Part shown: piece by piece, positions 8,169 to 17,059 of the stretch
How the letters are laid out: every line of letters begins with the position of its first letter
Numbering within the stretch: position 1 is the first letter of the stretch
DNA from: Clostridium paraputrificum
GTDB taxonomy: Bacteria > Bacillota > Clostridia > Clostridiales > Clostridiaceae
DNA: 64,000 bases
NCBI RefSeq assembly: GCF_900447045.1
Contig: NZ_UAWH01000005.1
Location: forward strand, 868,001-932,000
Direction: 5' to 3'
Made by a program: the position numbers and the translations under genes
Notes under the pieces: model-generated
The model's database searches: none
Seen by the model: the letters and a program-made list of their open reading frames with translations, nothing else
Told to the model about the DNA's origin: nothing

Positions 8169-8966
8169 GTGATAATTAGAGAAAACATCTTGAGAGTTGA
8201 TGATGTGTCTAATGACCTTATGATTAATCACGAAGGTATGGAGTTTTTACCTGAGGATATGATTTTTTTTGATTTGGAACATTATGTGTATAAAAAACCA
8301 AAATGTATAGGAGTGTTTGGTGCTTGTGTTTATAATAGCAGAACAAAATCTCTAGAAGTTACTCAATATATGATAGAAAATAGATATGAAGGACTTGATA
8401 TTCTTTATTTAGCTAAAAACTATTTTATATCTATGAAAAATAAAGGCAAAAAAGCTATAGTAACTTTCTCTGGAAATAATGATTTTACTGTAATAAATTA
8501 TTTGTTCCAAAAGTATGGAGTTATTTACAACTTCAATGAAGAATTTGCATCAGTTGATATTCAGAAAGAGTATGAAAGAGAAAGAAAAACTTCTATAGGG
8601 TTAAAAAATCTTGAAAAGCAATTTGGGATAATAAGAGAAAGTGAAGTAATAAGTGGTTCAAATTTAGCTAAAACATTTCATAAGGTAATGAAGGATAAAG
8701 ACTATATTAAGAGGATGCCTAGGGAGAAGATTGAGAAAATATTATTATATAATGAACAAGATGTTGTAAATCTTTATCACATTTTTGTAAATTGGAAGAG
8801 TATAATATTTGAAGATAAGGAAGAGGATGAAGTTTCAAAAATAAAATCAATTGAAGATATTGAAATTATTGATGAAGAAATATTAGATGAGGTTGCTAAA
8901 GAGTCAGAAGAAGATGAAGAGCAACTTGAAGATATAATTATAGAAAAAGAGGAGATTGCTAAGTAG
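8169..8966 (+). CDS. Ribonuclease H-like (YprB-type) domain protein
   Basis: A 265-aa protein resembling the RNase H-like exonuclease domain of YprB. Candidate DEDD-type acidic residues are FFDLEHYV near residue 35 (D-x-E), an Asp in TFSGNNDFTV near 101, and NEQDVVNLYHI near 196. The C-terminal 50 residues are almost all Glu, Asp, Ile and Lys and probably disordered. GTG start with a weak purine-rich ribosome site, so coupling to the upstream HAD gene (14 nt away) is likely. Expected to act on nucleic acid; no experimental function inferred. Confidence 0.7.
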   Translation: MIIRENILRVDDVSNDLMINHEGMEFLPEDMIFFDLEHYVYKKPKCIGVFGACVYNSRTKSLEVTQYMIENRYEGLDILYLAKNYFISMKNKGKKAIVTFSGNNDFTVINYLFQKYGVIYNFNEEFASVDIQKEYERERKTSIGLKNLEKQFGIIRESEVISGSNLAKTFHKVMKDKDYIKRMPREKIEKILLYNEQDVVNLYHIFVNWKSIIFEDKEEDEVSKIKSIEDIEIIDEEILDEVAKESEEDEEQLEDIIIEKEEIAK

Positions 8967-8985
8967 CAATCTCCTTTATTTCTTC
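8950..8985. terminator. Shared bidirectional terminator
   Basis: AGGAGATTGCT (8950-8960) and AGCAATCTCCT (8965-8975) form a perfect stem. T-rich on both outer sides; it sits between two converging genes. Confidence 0.8.
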
Positions 8986-9845
8986 TTTATAATATTTGTA
9001 CCATCTGAGGATAAAACTATATCTCCATCTTTATCGTTTCTGTATACGCGAAGCTTGTATTTCTTTATAAGGTCTAATGTTTCTTTATGAGGATGACCAT
9101 ATGTGTTATCTTCAGCAAGTTGAATAACACCTATAGAAGGATTAACAGCTTTTAGGAAGGCTTCAGATGTTGAGGTTGAAGAGCCATGATGGCCAAATTT
9201 TAATACATCAGCACTAACATCATATCCTTTATTAAGTATTTCTTTTTCTACTTCTGCCTCTGCATCACCAGTAAATAAGAATGATGTTTTTCCAAACTCA
9301 ATTTTCATTACTGGAGAATAGTTATTAAAGTCTTGCTGGGAACCTTTCTTATATTCAGCCTTAATAGGTGAGAAAACAGAAACCTTAGTTCCTTCTCCTA
9401 AGTCAATAGAATTAGTTCCTTCTTTTATTACATTAATCTTTAAATCTTTCTTTTTTAAAGCTTTAATCATATTTTCATAAGCTTTAGTTGTATGAGTAAC
9501 TTTAGGTGAATAGAATGCACCAATCTCATATTTGTTAATTACATCATCAAGATTACCAATATGGTCTTCATGAGGGTGGGTTGCAATTACATAATCAATT
9601 TTTTTTAGATTTAACGAATCTAAGTACTTAAGCAACATATCTTTACTTTTTCCAGGACCAGCGTCTATAAGCATATTTTTATTATTTACTTGTATCAAAA
9701 TGGAATCTCCTTGACCTACGTTTATATAGTGTACGGTCATTTCTCCTGCAGTTTGCCCTATAGATTCATTTTGTTTTTCACAGCCTAATAAGAAAAGTGA
9801 AAAAAAGCTTAAAATAATAGCTATAATAGAAAGTTTTTTCTTCAT
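8976..9845 (-). CDS. ComEC/Rec2-like metallo-beta-lactamase-fold lipoprotein
   Basis: A 289-aa secreted hydrolase. The N-terminus is a lipoprotein signal ending LFLLGC, so it should be anchored outside the membrane. The MBL core has VGQGDSILI, the metal motif HPHEDHIG near residue 90, a GDAE motif near 194 and GHHGS near 218. This is the soluble MBL domain also found at the C-terminus of ComEC. Such proteins are proposed nucleases or phosphodiesterases; substrate unknown. Good GGAGG ribosome site. Monocistronic. Confidence 0.85.
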   Translation of the reverse strand: MKKKLSIIAIILSFFSLFLLGCEKQNESIGQTAGEMTVHYINVGQGDSILIQVNNKNMLIDAGPGKSKDMLLKYLDSLNLKKIDYVIATHPHEDHIGNLDDVINKYEIGAFYSPKVTHTTKAYENMIKALKKKDLKINVIKEGTNSIDLGEGTKVSVFSPIKAEYKKGSQQDFNNYSPVMKIEFGKTSFLFTGDAEAEVEKEILNKGYDVSADVLKFGHHGSSTSTSEAFLKAVNPSIGVIQLAEDNTYGHPHKETLDLIKKYKLRVYRNDKDGDIVLSSDGTNIIKKK

Positions 9846-9979
9846 ATAAATAACCTCCTCCTTTGTATAATATATTTTAGTGTAACATCAAAAGTTATTA
9901 TAATAAAGAAAAATGATTACATTGCATAATAAAATTTTTAAGGATATAATTATTTTAATCTAAGAGAGAAGGTGGAAAA

Positions 9980-10690
9980 ATGAAATATATAAAGTATGTA
10001 CGTTATGTAGTTTATATGCTTATTATGAGACTAAAAGGAATTAAGAGGGATTATATAGAAAAGTTCAAGGGGGAAGAGGAAGCCTGGAAATATGCTCAAG
10101 AAGTTTTTAGAAAATGGACTTATTTTACTATAAATATAATAGGAATGGAAATTGAAGTAGAAGGATTTGAAAATATTCCAGATAAAACATGTGTATTTAT
10201 GGGAAATCATCAAAGTATATTAGACATACCAGTTATGAGATATTCAACTCAAAGAACTTTAGATTTTGTGGCTAAGAAAGAATTAGCCAAAGCACCTCTT
10301 ATTGGATATTGGATTACTCATGTAAAGAGTGTAACGATAGATAGAGATAATATAAGAGAAGGAATGAAGGCAATTAATCAAGCTGTGAATAATATAAAGG
10401 ATGGATATAATTTTACTATTTTTCCAGAGGGGACAAGAAGCAAAGATGGTAAAATACATGAGTTTAAAAGGGGGAGTATTAAAATAGCAAGCAAATCTAA
10501 GGCACCAATAATTCCTGTTGCAATAAAAGGTACATCTGCTTGTTTTGAAGATAGTAAAGAATTTGTACCTGGAAAAGTTAAAGTTATTTTTGGGGAAGCT
10601 ATAGAAACTGAAAATATTTCTAAGGAAGTAGAAAGAGAACTAATGTTAAGAGTAGAAGAAAGTGTGCGTAGTTTATATGAAAAAATATAA
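9980..10690 (+). CDS. 1-acyl-sn-glycerol-3-phosphate acyltransferase (PlsC family)
   Basis: A 236-aa membrane-associated acyltransferase that transfers a second acyl chain to lysophosphatidic acid in phospholipid synthesis. Catalytic block I is GNHQSILD (NHx4D, near residue 76) and block III is FPEGTRS near 151; block IV is PIIPVAIKGT. A short N-terminal hydrophobic stretch is present. ATG start behind a GAGAAGGTGG ribosome site. plsC is a reasonable name but several paralogues can exist. Confidence 0.9.
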   Translation: MKYIKYVRYVVYMLIMRLKGIKRDYIEKFKGEEEAWKYAQEVFRKWTYFTINIIGMEIEVEGFENIPDKTCVFMGNHQSILDIPVMRYSTQRTLDFVAKKELAKAPLIGYWITHVKSVTIDRDNIREGMKAINQAVNNIKDGYNFTIFPEGTRSKDGKIHEFKRGSIKIASKSKAPIIPVAIKGTSACFEDSKEFVPGKVKVIFGEAIETENISKEVERELMLRVEESVRSLYEKI

Positions 10691-10720
10691 AAAAAGTTCG
10701 TGTTAAACAATTACATTCAT

Positions 10721-10759
10721 AAGAAATGCAAATTTGAATGTTTCAAAATTGCATTTCTT
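10721..10759. promoter_or_regulatory. Perfect inverted repeat overlapping a promoter (candidate operator)
   Basis: AAGAAATGCAA (10721-10731) and TTGCATTTCTT (10749-10759) are perfect 11-bp arms around a 17-bp centre. A TATAAT follows at 10764-10769, with TTTCAA at 10741 as a possible -35 at 17 bp. A further half-site-like AAATGCAATTTTAC starts near 10797. The hairpin is not followed by a T tract, so an operator is favoured over a terminator. Confidence 0.5.
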
Positions 10760-10841
10760 GTGTTATAATCATATTAATATTGGTTTATAAAGCAAAAAAT
10801 GCAATTTTACAAATATAAAAAATTCATTAGGGGGCATAGAA

Positions 10842-12593
10842 ATGAGAAAAGAATTTTCAATGAGCAATGATAAAGTAATAATCAACTTTACAGCAAAGTA
10901 CTGTAAAACATTTGAGATGTTACTTGAAAGTGAAGGGTTTAGAAGAGTAATTGATGTATATCTAAAGAAATCGGAAAAGAAAAATACTCTTGCCTTTAGA
11001 TACGTAAAGAAGACATTAGGAACAGATGACATAGCAGAGTTAAGAAAAGATATAATTAAAGTTTTTAAGTGCTTAACTGTAATGAGTGCAAGAGAAATAA
11101 GTGAAAGTAATCCTAGGTACGTAGAGCTTTTAGCAGATAAGGATGAATTTGTAGCTTTAGTAGAAGACTTGTATCTTTTCTGGAGAAGATTAGAAAGATA
11201 TACATTAATTCATACAGGTTCAATAGAACATGGACTAGCAGCAGTTAGTTTTACAGAAGCAAATGCAGAGTTTTCTAAGCTAGTGTTAAAGTTATATAGA
11301 AAAGTAGAGAAGAATGTTATAGGAGGAGAACCACAAGTATTTAGACAAATTCCAGCTGGTGGTAACTCTTGTATTAAGATTGGTATGATGATGTGGCCAA
11401 TACCTAGAGGGTATGAAGCTATAGAATATGTTCCTTTTATTGATTCAATACTTTTAGAAACACCATTCATTACTTATCCAAAGAGATCTACAAGAGATGG
11501 AATGTTTACTGAAGTATTTGAGAATCCACTACAAGATGCAAATATTAATAGTGACCATTGGTTCTGTTATCCAGCAAAAATTGGGGAATCTCTAGCATAT
11601 GTATATTTCCATAGAGATTACATGGAACATGGAATAACTCTATGTAACTTATTTGAAATGGCTAGAAAAGAAGAATGTAGAGGTAGAAAGCCTGATATAG
11701 TTTATGTATTTGGGGCAACTGATGATAATGAAGAGTTAAAGACAGTATTCTATGAAGACAAGAAGAATGATATAATGCTTGGATATGTTAATCACTCAGA
11801 TAAAATAGATTACTTTGGATATATGAAAAAGATGTGTTTAACATTACACAACTTAAGAATGATAAGAAAAGGATATTTACCAATCCATGGGGCAATGGTT
11901 AATATTCAACTTAAGGATGGTAACACAGCAAATGTTGTTATAATGGGAGACAGTGGTGCTGGTAAGTCAGAAAGTATAGAAGCATTTAGATCATTAAGTG
12001 AAGATTATATTTCTAATATGACTATATTATTTGACGATATGGGTACATTTAAGCTTGAAGATAATAAGATTGTTGGTTATGGTACAGAAATAGGTGCATT
12101 TGTAAGACTTGATGATTTAGATCAAGGATATGCATTTAAAGAAATGGATAGAAGTATATTCATGAATCCAGATAAGACTAATGCTAGATTAGTAATGCCA
12201 ATAACTCCATATAAGGAAGTTGTTAGAGGATACAATGTAGACTTCTTCTTCTATGCAAATAATTATACAAAGGTTGAAGAGGGACAACATTCATTAGAAT
12301 ATTTTAATACTCCAGAGGATGCAATTAAAGTATTTAGAGCAGGAGCAAGAATGGCTAAGGGAACTACAACAGAAACAGGTTTAGTAGAATCATTCTTTGC
12401 GAATCCATTTGGTCCAGCACAAAAGGTTGAAGAAACAGATGACTTGATTAAGGAATACTTTGAAGCTATGTTCAACATTGGTGTAAAAGTAGGACAAATA
12501 AAAACGTGTCTTGGAGTAAAAGGACTAGAAAAGAACGGACCAAGAAATGCTGCTATAGAATTATTTGAAGAAATAAAAAAGTTTGAAAGATAG
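10842..12593 (+). CDS. PEPCK-like P-loop protein of unknown function
   Basis: A large 583-aa cytoplasmic protein. Residues 1-330 have no motif I recognise. Around residue 366 is a P-loop of the PEP carboxykinase/HPr kinase type, VVIMGDSGAGKSE, followed about 30 residues later by ILFDDMG (candidate kinase-2 aspartates). The region after it (YGTEIGAFVRLDD, TNARLVMPI) resembles the PEPCK-fold ATP lobe. Proteins like this are often labelled phosphoenolpyruvate carboxykinase, but I cannot show the substrate-binding residues, so enzyme identity is open. ATG behind AGGGGG. Single gene between a palindromic promoter and a strong terminator. Confidence 0.6.
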   Translation: MRKEFSMSNDKVIINFTAKYCKTFEMLLESEGFRRVIDVYLKKSEKKNTLAFRYVKKTLGTDDIAELRKDIIKVFKCLTVMSAREISESNPRYVELLADKDEFVALVEDLYLFWRRLERYTLIHTGSIEHGLAAVSFTEANAEFSKLVLKLYRKVEKNVIGGEPQVFRQIPAGGNSCIKIGMMMWPIPRGYEAIEYVPFIDSILLETPFITYPKRSTRDGMFTEVFENPLQDANINSDHWFCYPAKIGESLAYVYFHRDYMEHGITLCNLFEMARKEECRGRKPDIVYVFGATDDNEELKTVFYEDKKNDIMLGYVNHSDKIDYFGYMKKMCLTLHNLRMIRKGYLPIHGAMVNIQLKDGNTANVVIMGDSGAGKSESIEAFRSLSEDYISNMTILFDDMGTFKLEDNKIVGYGTEIGAFVRLDDLDQGYAFKEMDRSIFMNPDKTNARLVMPITPYKEVVRGYNVDFFFYANNYTKVEEGQHSLEYFNTPEDAIKVFRAGARMAKGTTTETGLVESFFANPFGPAQKVEETDDLIKEYFEAMFNIGVKVGQIKTCLGVKGLEKNGPRNAAIELFEEIKKFER

Positions 12594-12596
12594 TAT

Positions 12597-12637
12597 AAAA
12601 GAGCCGGTGCTAATTAATTAGCGCCGGCTCTTTTAAA
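12597..12637. terminator. Strong bidirectional terminator
   Basis: A long GC-rich hairpin (GAGCCGGTGC at 12601 pairing with GCGCCGGCTC at 12621, inner TAATTAATTA) flanked by AAAA and TTTT, between converging genes. Confidence 0.85.
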
Positions 12638-12641
12638 TAAA

Positions 12642-13232
12642 TTACTTTTTTAACCTATTAAATAATGATAATGTTCCAAGTTGTATGTTTAAATCAAATT
12701 TTTTAAAGTTTACAAGTTTTGAAATCGTAAGTGAAAAATCAAATATAAGTAAAATAAATAGTAAGCAAAATAATATAGTGCTAAGAAGTGGAGTAATAGA
12801 TGTTACTATATATTTAACTAGTGGATGAATTATCTTTACTACACTTACAGAGGTTATACCCCACATAATAGAAAAGTGTAAGCAAATTCTACCATGTATA
12901 TTAAATGGATCATCAGTATAATCCCAGTATTTTGTCTTGAATAACTTTTCTAATATGTATCCAGTCAGGTATTCTATAATGGAGATAACAATTGTAGCTA
13001 CTACTAATAAAAATGGAAGAGTAACATTTATGTTATCTAATACAATTACCATGGAAGAAATACATAGTCCGTAAATAGGACAAAGAGGACCATGCAAAAA
13101 GCCTCTGTTAACGAACTTTTTTTGATTCTTATATGCGTATAAAACTTCAACACACCAACCTAAGAAAGAGTAAATAATAAAATAAAAAAATAAATTATAG
13201 AAATTATATGATAGCAAATTTTGAATATTCAT
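12642..13232 (-). CDS. Putative ABC-transporter permease family membrane protein (CmpB-like, PF06541 type)
   Basis: A 196-aa integral membrane protein with about five hydrophobic helices. The family pattern is visible: SFLGWCVEVLYAY near residue 18, then FVNRGFLHGPLCPIYG, a later EYLTGYILEKLF and WDYTDDPFNIHGRICL. Function of this family is unknown despite the label. The ATG at 13230-13232 follows AGGAGGG; the longer start at 13271 is not supported. The second copy of the repeated structured leader ends about 85 bp upstream in the same orientation. Confidence 0.75.
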   Translation of the reverse strand: MNIQNLLSYNFYNLFFYFIIYSFLGWCVEVLYAYKNQKKFVNRGFLHGPLCPIYGLCISSMVIVLDNINVTLPFLLVVATIVISIIEYLTGYILEKLFKTKYWDYTDDPFNIHGRICLHFSIMWGITSVSVVKIIHPLVKYIVTSITPLLSTILFCLLFILLIFDFSLTISKLVNFKKFDLNIQLGTLSLFNRLKK

Positions 13233-13316
13233 ATTACCCTCCTTTCTTTTAAATAAATTATATAATAACAATATTAATAAAATATTAAAGATAAGCTTAA
13301 AATTATCTTAAACATT

Positions 13317-13521
13317 AAAAAAGTGGCTTTGTCACCCTTTAGCGAAGAAGTCACTTTTTTAGTCATACCACAGGTTCCAAAACTTGCTTTTGGTGTTCTG
13401 TGGTGGCATTATAATTTTTATTTTTAACGTCTTAGCATATTTTCACCACTCAAGTTCTGTATCCATAAGATTTTGCTACTCAAATTTGTTACTCAAAAAT
13501 TTATATATTTTCCTAGACATT
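13317..13521 (-). ncRNA. Repeated structured leader element, copy 2, ending in a terminator
   Basis: Minus-strand 205-nt copy of the element at 3374-3566. Conserved parts: closing helix AATGTCT/AGACGTT (plus 13515-13521 and 13426-13432), where one C-G pair of copy 1 becomes a U-G pair; blocks TTTGAGTAGCAAA, GGATAC, and GTGGT followed by AAAATATG; the hairpin of about 36 nt (13368-13403), nearly identical; and the final terminator (13323-13354) with a T tract. Copy 2 carries an extra 13-nt direct repeat of the TTGAGTA block. It begins directly after the terminator T tract of the DUF378 gene and precedes the membrane-protein gene at 12642-13232. Confidence 0.6.
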
Positions 13522-13555
13522 AAAAATAGTTCAGCAAACTCTATGCTGAACTATT
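13521..13555 (-). terminator. Terminator of the DUF378 gene
   Basis: On the minus strand AATAGTTCAGCA and TGCTGAACTATT form a perfect stem followed by TTTTT. Confidence 0.8.
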
Positions 13556-13562
13556 AGGGTAA

Positions 13563-13769
13563 CTATTCTACGCTTTTATACTGACTCTTTGCAAAGAAAG
13601 AGATTGCATATAATCCTGCAATACCAACTAGGCCGTATATTATTCTACTAAATGCGGTCATTTCTCCAAATAGAGCTGCAACTAAATCAAATTCAAAGAA
13701 ACCAATAAGTCCCCAGTTTACAGCTCCTATTATTACTAGTGTTAGTGCTATTGTATCTAATATTTTCAT
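13563..13769 (-). CDS. DUF378 family small membrane protein
   Basis: A 68-aa protein with two hydrophobic helices. The start MKILDTIALTLVIIGAVNWG and the later SRIIYGLVGIAGLYAI are typical of DUF378 (YuzA-like). Function unknown. ATG preceded by AAAGGAG. Confidence 0.85.
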   Translation of the reverse strand: MKILDTIALTLVIIGAVNWGLIGFFEFDLVAALFGEMTAFSRIIYGLVGIAGLYAISFFAKSQYKSVE

Positions 13770-13843
13770 AAAAACACACTCCTTTTATGGTTTACGATAT
13801 ATAGTGTAACCATAAAAAAAAGTTTTATTCTAAGAATGGATTT

Positions 13844-13881
13844 AAAGAAGAAAACTCGCTAACAAGCGAGTTTTCTTCTTT
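13844..13881 (-). terminator. Terminator of the Lrp-family gene
   Basis: A 17-bp stem with a 4-nt loop: CTCGCT-aaca-AGCGAG extended by AAAGAAGAAAA and TTTTCTTCTTT. The T-rich arm serves transcription from the minus strand and the hairpin reaches the stop codon. Confidence 0.75.
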
Positions 13882-14347
13882 AAAGAGTTATATTTCTATC
13901 AATTGGTTGAGAAAGAGATATAAATGTATCAGTTCTTTGAATACCATCAATATTATTTATTTTTTCTAGCAAGGTATTTTGTAAATCTGCTATATTTTTT
14001 GAAATAACTTTTGCAAACATTGAATAATCACCTGTTGTTAAATGCAATTCTACAACTTCGTTTATTTTCTTCATTTCTTCAAAAACGTAAGAAAAAGAAG
14101 AAGTTTTATCTACATATATACCAACAAAACAACATACATCATATCCTAGTTTTGCAAGGTCTAGTAGAATTCTTGAACCTTTGATAATTCCCATGTCCTC
14201 CATCTTTTTCATTCTGACATGTATAGTTCCTCCACTAACATGACATATTCTTGCTATTTCCAGGTATGGTGTTCTACAATCTTTTATAAGTAATTCTAAT
14301 ATTTGAAGATCTAATTCATCTAATTGGAGATTAGGATTTAATGCCAT
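13880..14347 (-). CDS. Lrp/AsnC family transcriptional regulator
   Basis: A 155-aa DNA-binding protein. The N-terminal winged helix has LDLQILELLIKDCRTPYLEI and GGTIHVRMKKMEDMGIIKGS as the recognition region; residues 70-150 form the ligand-binding RAM domain (TGDYSMFAKV, ERINNIDGIQRT-like). Such proteins sense amino acids or related metabolites. It stands alone, so the target is unknown; autoregulation is usual for the family. Confidence 0.9.
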   Translation of the reverse strand: MALNPNLQLDELDLQILELLIKDCRTPYLEIARICHVSGGTIHVRMKKMEDMGIIKGSRILLDLAKLGYDVCCFVGIYVDKTSSFSYVFEEMKKINEVVELHLTTGDYSMFAKVISKNIADLQNTLLEKINNIDGIQRTDTFISLSQPIDRNITL

Positions 14348-14595
14348 ATTGCCACCTCATTTTAATTCATATATTACTAATTTCTATTTTATCAAAAAAT
14401 GTATGAATTTCAAAGGAAAAATTATAAAAAAGCAAAAAATGCTAATTAAAATTAAAATTTTATCAAGATATTATCAAAAAATAAATATTTTAGTAAGGAG
14501 ATATAAGAATTATTATATATAATAATTCTACTTGAAAAACTGTTCATTTTACTCTAATATTATTAGTATAGTTAAAGTTAAGGAGGATGTGACGG

Positions 14596-14928
14596 ATGGT
14601 AAACTTTTTAATATCAGCATTATATTTAGTTATCATGTTTGCTGTACTATTAGGGATTATAATGCTATGTAAGAAATGGGTATTTACAAAGATTAGAATA
14701 AATAAATTTATACCACTTGCTGTAGCAATTATAGGTTTTGCTATACAGTTATTTGTTAGACCAGAAGGAATGGTAATACAAATGATAGTTATGGCTGTAA
14801 CAGTTATTTCTTTTTTCTGGTTTATGGATATTCAGCAAACTGGAGGACCAAAGAAGTCTAATGAGAAGAAAATAGTAATAAAACCAAAGGCTAAACCAAA
14901 TAGGTTAAAAAATCAAAAAAATGATTAA
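14596..14928 (+). CDS. Small membrane protein of unknown family
   Basis: A 110-aa protein with three predicted membrane helices (residues 3-24, 36-52 and 58-76) and a strongly basic tail (KSNEKKIVIKPKAKP). No family recognised. GGAGGATG ribosome site 10 bp upstream of the ATG. Probably a single-gene unit, as it has its own terminator. Confidence 0.7.
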   Translation: MVNFLISALYLVIMFAVLLGIIMLCKKWVFTKIRINKFIPLAVAIIGFAIQLFVRPEGMVIQMIVMAVTVISFFWFMDIQQTGGPKKSNEKKIVIKPKAKPNRLKNQKND

Positions 14929-14934
14929 AATATA

Positions 14935-14966
14935 AAATCCCTAAAATTAGGGATTTTTTTGTTTTT
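14935..14966 (+). terminator. Terminator of the small membrane protein gene
   Basis: AAATCCCTAA and TTAGGGATTT form a perfect stem followed by TTTTGTTTTT. Confidence 0.85.
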
Positions 14967-15011
14967 AAGGAAGTTATAAAATCAAGTGAAACAAATATTC
15001 ACTTAACTTGT

Positions 15012-16004
15012 TTATTTTTCAATAAAGATTGGGGAACTTATGGCAAGCCTATTGTCTTGTTGCCAAATTCTAATTAAATACCAACTTTCCCCTTCAATAT
15101 ATTTATGATCATACAAATATTTTATAGAATTAAGGTTAATATTTTCAATTTTTTTAACTATAGTACTTTTATTTGTAACTATTTCAATAGATTTTATTTT
15201 GTTATTTTTATCTTCAGCAAATATCATAAATCGTAATGTGTCATCCTTAAGAATAATTTCAGTTCCCATCATAGAATCGTTTATAGTGAAATACATTTCA
15301 AGAGTTCTTGATTCTGTAGAAAAAGTTCTTCTTTCCCTAAATGCATCTATAAGTTCATCTTTTTTTAGTTCATAAGCTAATATTCCTGTAAGGTTATCAC
15401 TATCACCAAAATTAAGTCTATGGTTATCCTGGCTATTTATAGCCCCAAGCTTCCAACCTTTATCAAGAAGAGAATAGTAATATTTATCGTGACGAATATA
15501 TTTATTAGGGTAAGATCCATTTCCAACTTCCATAGAGGTTATAATTTTATTTAAAACCTCATTATAAGCTAAGGAAGTAATGTTTCTATGTGGATGATTA
15601 ATAGTAACAATAGCTTCGGGGTTATTTAGCATCCATAGAATTAGTAAGTTTATGTCCTTAATTATCCCCTTAAAGTATGTGTTAGAATTAATTATATTAA
15701 AATCACCATATAGAGAAGTTTTTGTCTCAAAACCAACCATTGGTAAGAATGAATCATTTTTTTTTGCAAATCTTTCTGCCATTGCATTAGTTACATTCCA
15801 TTTTGATATTTCTTTATTATTCCAATATAAATCTTTGCCTAAATAGGAGTTGTGATCAGTTATTATCATGAAATCTATTTGGGTGTTCTTACCGTATTCA
15901 TAGGCATCATTAGGGGTGCCACGACCAGTAGAAAAAGCCGTATGACAATGTGGAATTCCATAAAAGCATTTTAATATTTTATTCTTTTTTTTACTTTTGC
16001 CCAA
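15012..16004 (-). CDS. PHP-domain metallohydrolase (CehA/McbA-like)
   Basis: A 330-aa protein with a PHP-type metal-binding core: GIPHCHTAFSTG near residue 17, IITDHNSYLGKD near 48, TINHPHRNITS near 134, and NSQDNHRL near 194. These histidines and aspartates are the expected metal ligands. The C-terminal 100 residues form a beta-rich domain. PHP enzymes hydrolyse phosphoesters; the substrate is not evident. It begins with TTG (plus 16002-16004) behind GAGGGAA; no in-frame ATG precedes the first metal motif. Confidence 0.8.
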   Translation of the reverse strand: MGKSKKKNKILKCFYGIPHCHTAFSTGRGTPNDAYEYGKNTQIDFMIITDHNSYLGKDLYWNNKEISKWNVTNAMAERFAKKNDSFLPMVGFETKTSLYGDFNIINSNTYFKGIIKDINLLILWMLNNPEAIVTINHPHRNITSLAYNEVLNKIITSMEVGNGSYPNKYIRHDKYYYSLLDKGWKLGAINSQDNHRLNFGDSDNLTGILAYELKKDELIDAFRERRTFSTESRTLEMYFTINDSMMGTEIILKDDTLRFMIFAEDKNNKIKSIEIVTNKSTIVKKIENINLNSIKYLYDHKYIEGESWYLIRIWQQDNRLAISSPIFIEK

Positions 16005-16130
16005 ACCCGTTCCCTCTTAAAAAATGTTTACTATAATATATATAGTGCTTAAAGGTATGAAATGATGACAATAATCAATAGTAATGATAAAATAAGTAGA
16101 ATACAAAAGGAAAAGGTAGGAGATTTATCT

Positions 16131-16964
16131 ATGATTTATATTGGAGAAGATAATACTTTAAAAGTAGATAGAAAAGTTGAATTTGGTTTTTATTTAACTG
16201 ATGGTAACGGGAATGATATTCTATTGCCAAATAATTTGATATTTAATGAAGAAATAGAAGTAGGAGAAGAAGTAGAAGTATTTGTATATAGAGATTCTAA
16301 GGATAGGCCAATTGCAACTATGAAAAAGCCATTGATAAAGGTAGGAGAAGTTGCATATTTAGAAATAGTTGGTCAAAGTTCATTTGGAGCTTTTGCAAAT
16401 ATGGGCTTAGATAGAGATATATTTATACCAATTAAAGAACAAAAGTTTAAATTGGTAACAGGCAAGAAGTACTTGTTATATGCATATCTAGATAAAACTA
16501 ATAGATTAGCAGCAACTACATATGTTGATCCTTACATAGAAAAAGGTGAAGGCTTTAAAGTTGGCGATGAAGTAGAAGTTATAGCATATGGAAAAGGTGG
16601 AGAAAAGACAATAAGGGTAGCTATTGATGGTAAATATGAAGCTATAATCTTAGGAAATGAACATTTTACAGATATATATCCAGGGGATAAGTTTAAAGGT
16701 AGAATTAAAAGAATATATGAAGATGGTATAATTGGTATAACTAATAGAAAGAAGAGACTTGATGAAAGGGAAATGTTAAAGGAATCTATAGTAAGCTATT
16801 TACTTGAAAATGATGGATATATGCCTTTTAATGATAAGAGCGCTCCTGAATTAATAAAAGAAACCTTCCATACATCTAAAAACTATTTTAAGATGGCACT
16901 TGGCGGTTTAATGAAAGAAGGAAGAATAGAGCAAAATAGCGAAGGGACAAAATTAATTAAATAG
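16131..16964 (+). CDS. cvfB: S1-domain RNA-binding protein CvfB
   Basis: A 277-aa protein with three S1-like OB domains and a C-terminal winged helix, the CvfB arrangement. Visible parts: KVDRKVEFGFYL (first S1), GEVAYLEIVGQSSFGAFANMG, YPGDKFKGRIKRIYEDG, and a helix-turn-helix end (LLENDGYMPFNDKSAPELI). CvfB affects virulence-factor expression in staphylococci. The ATG at 16131 follows GGTAGGAG at good spacing and matches the family N-terminus better than the upstream ATG at 16062. Confidence 0.87.
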   Translation: MIYIGEDNTLKVDRKVEFGFYLTDGNGNDILLPNNLIFNEEIEVGEEVEVFVYRDSKDRPIATMKKPLIKVGEVAYLEIVGQSSFGAFANMGLDRDIFIPIKEQKFKLVTGKKYLLYAYLDKTNRLAATTYVDPYIEKGEGFKVGDEVEVIAYGKGGEKTIRVAIDGKYEAIILGNEHFTDIYPGDKFKGRIKRIYEDGIIGITNRKKRLDEREMLKESIVSYLLENDGYMPFNDKSAPELIKETFHTSKNYFKMALGGLMKEGRIEQNSEGTKLIK

Positions 16965-16975
16965 ATTCAATTATT

Positions 16976-17010
16976 AGAGAAATCTTAATTAGATTTCTCT
17001 TTTTTGTTTT
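16976..17010 (+). terminator. Terminator of cvfB
   Basis: AGAGAAATCT and AGATTTCTCT with a 5-nt loop, followed by TTTTT. Confidence 0.85.
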
Positions 17011-17059
17011 AATTATGTCATGGAGACATGATTAATTTGGAAATGTAAATTTGTAGCTG

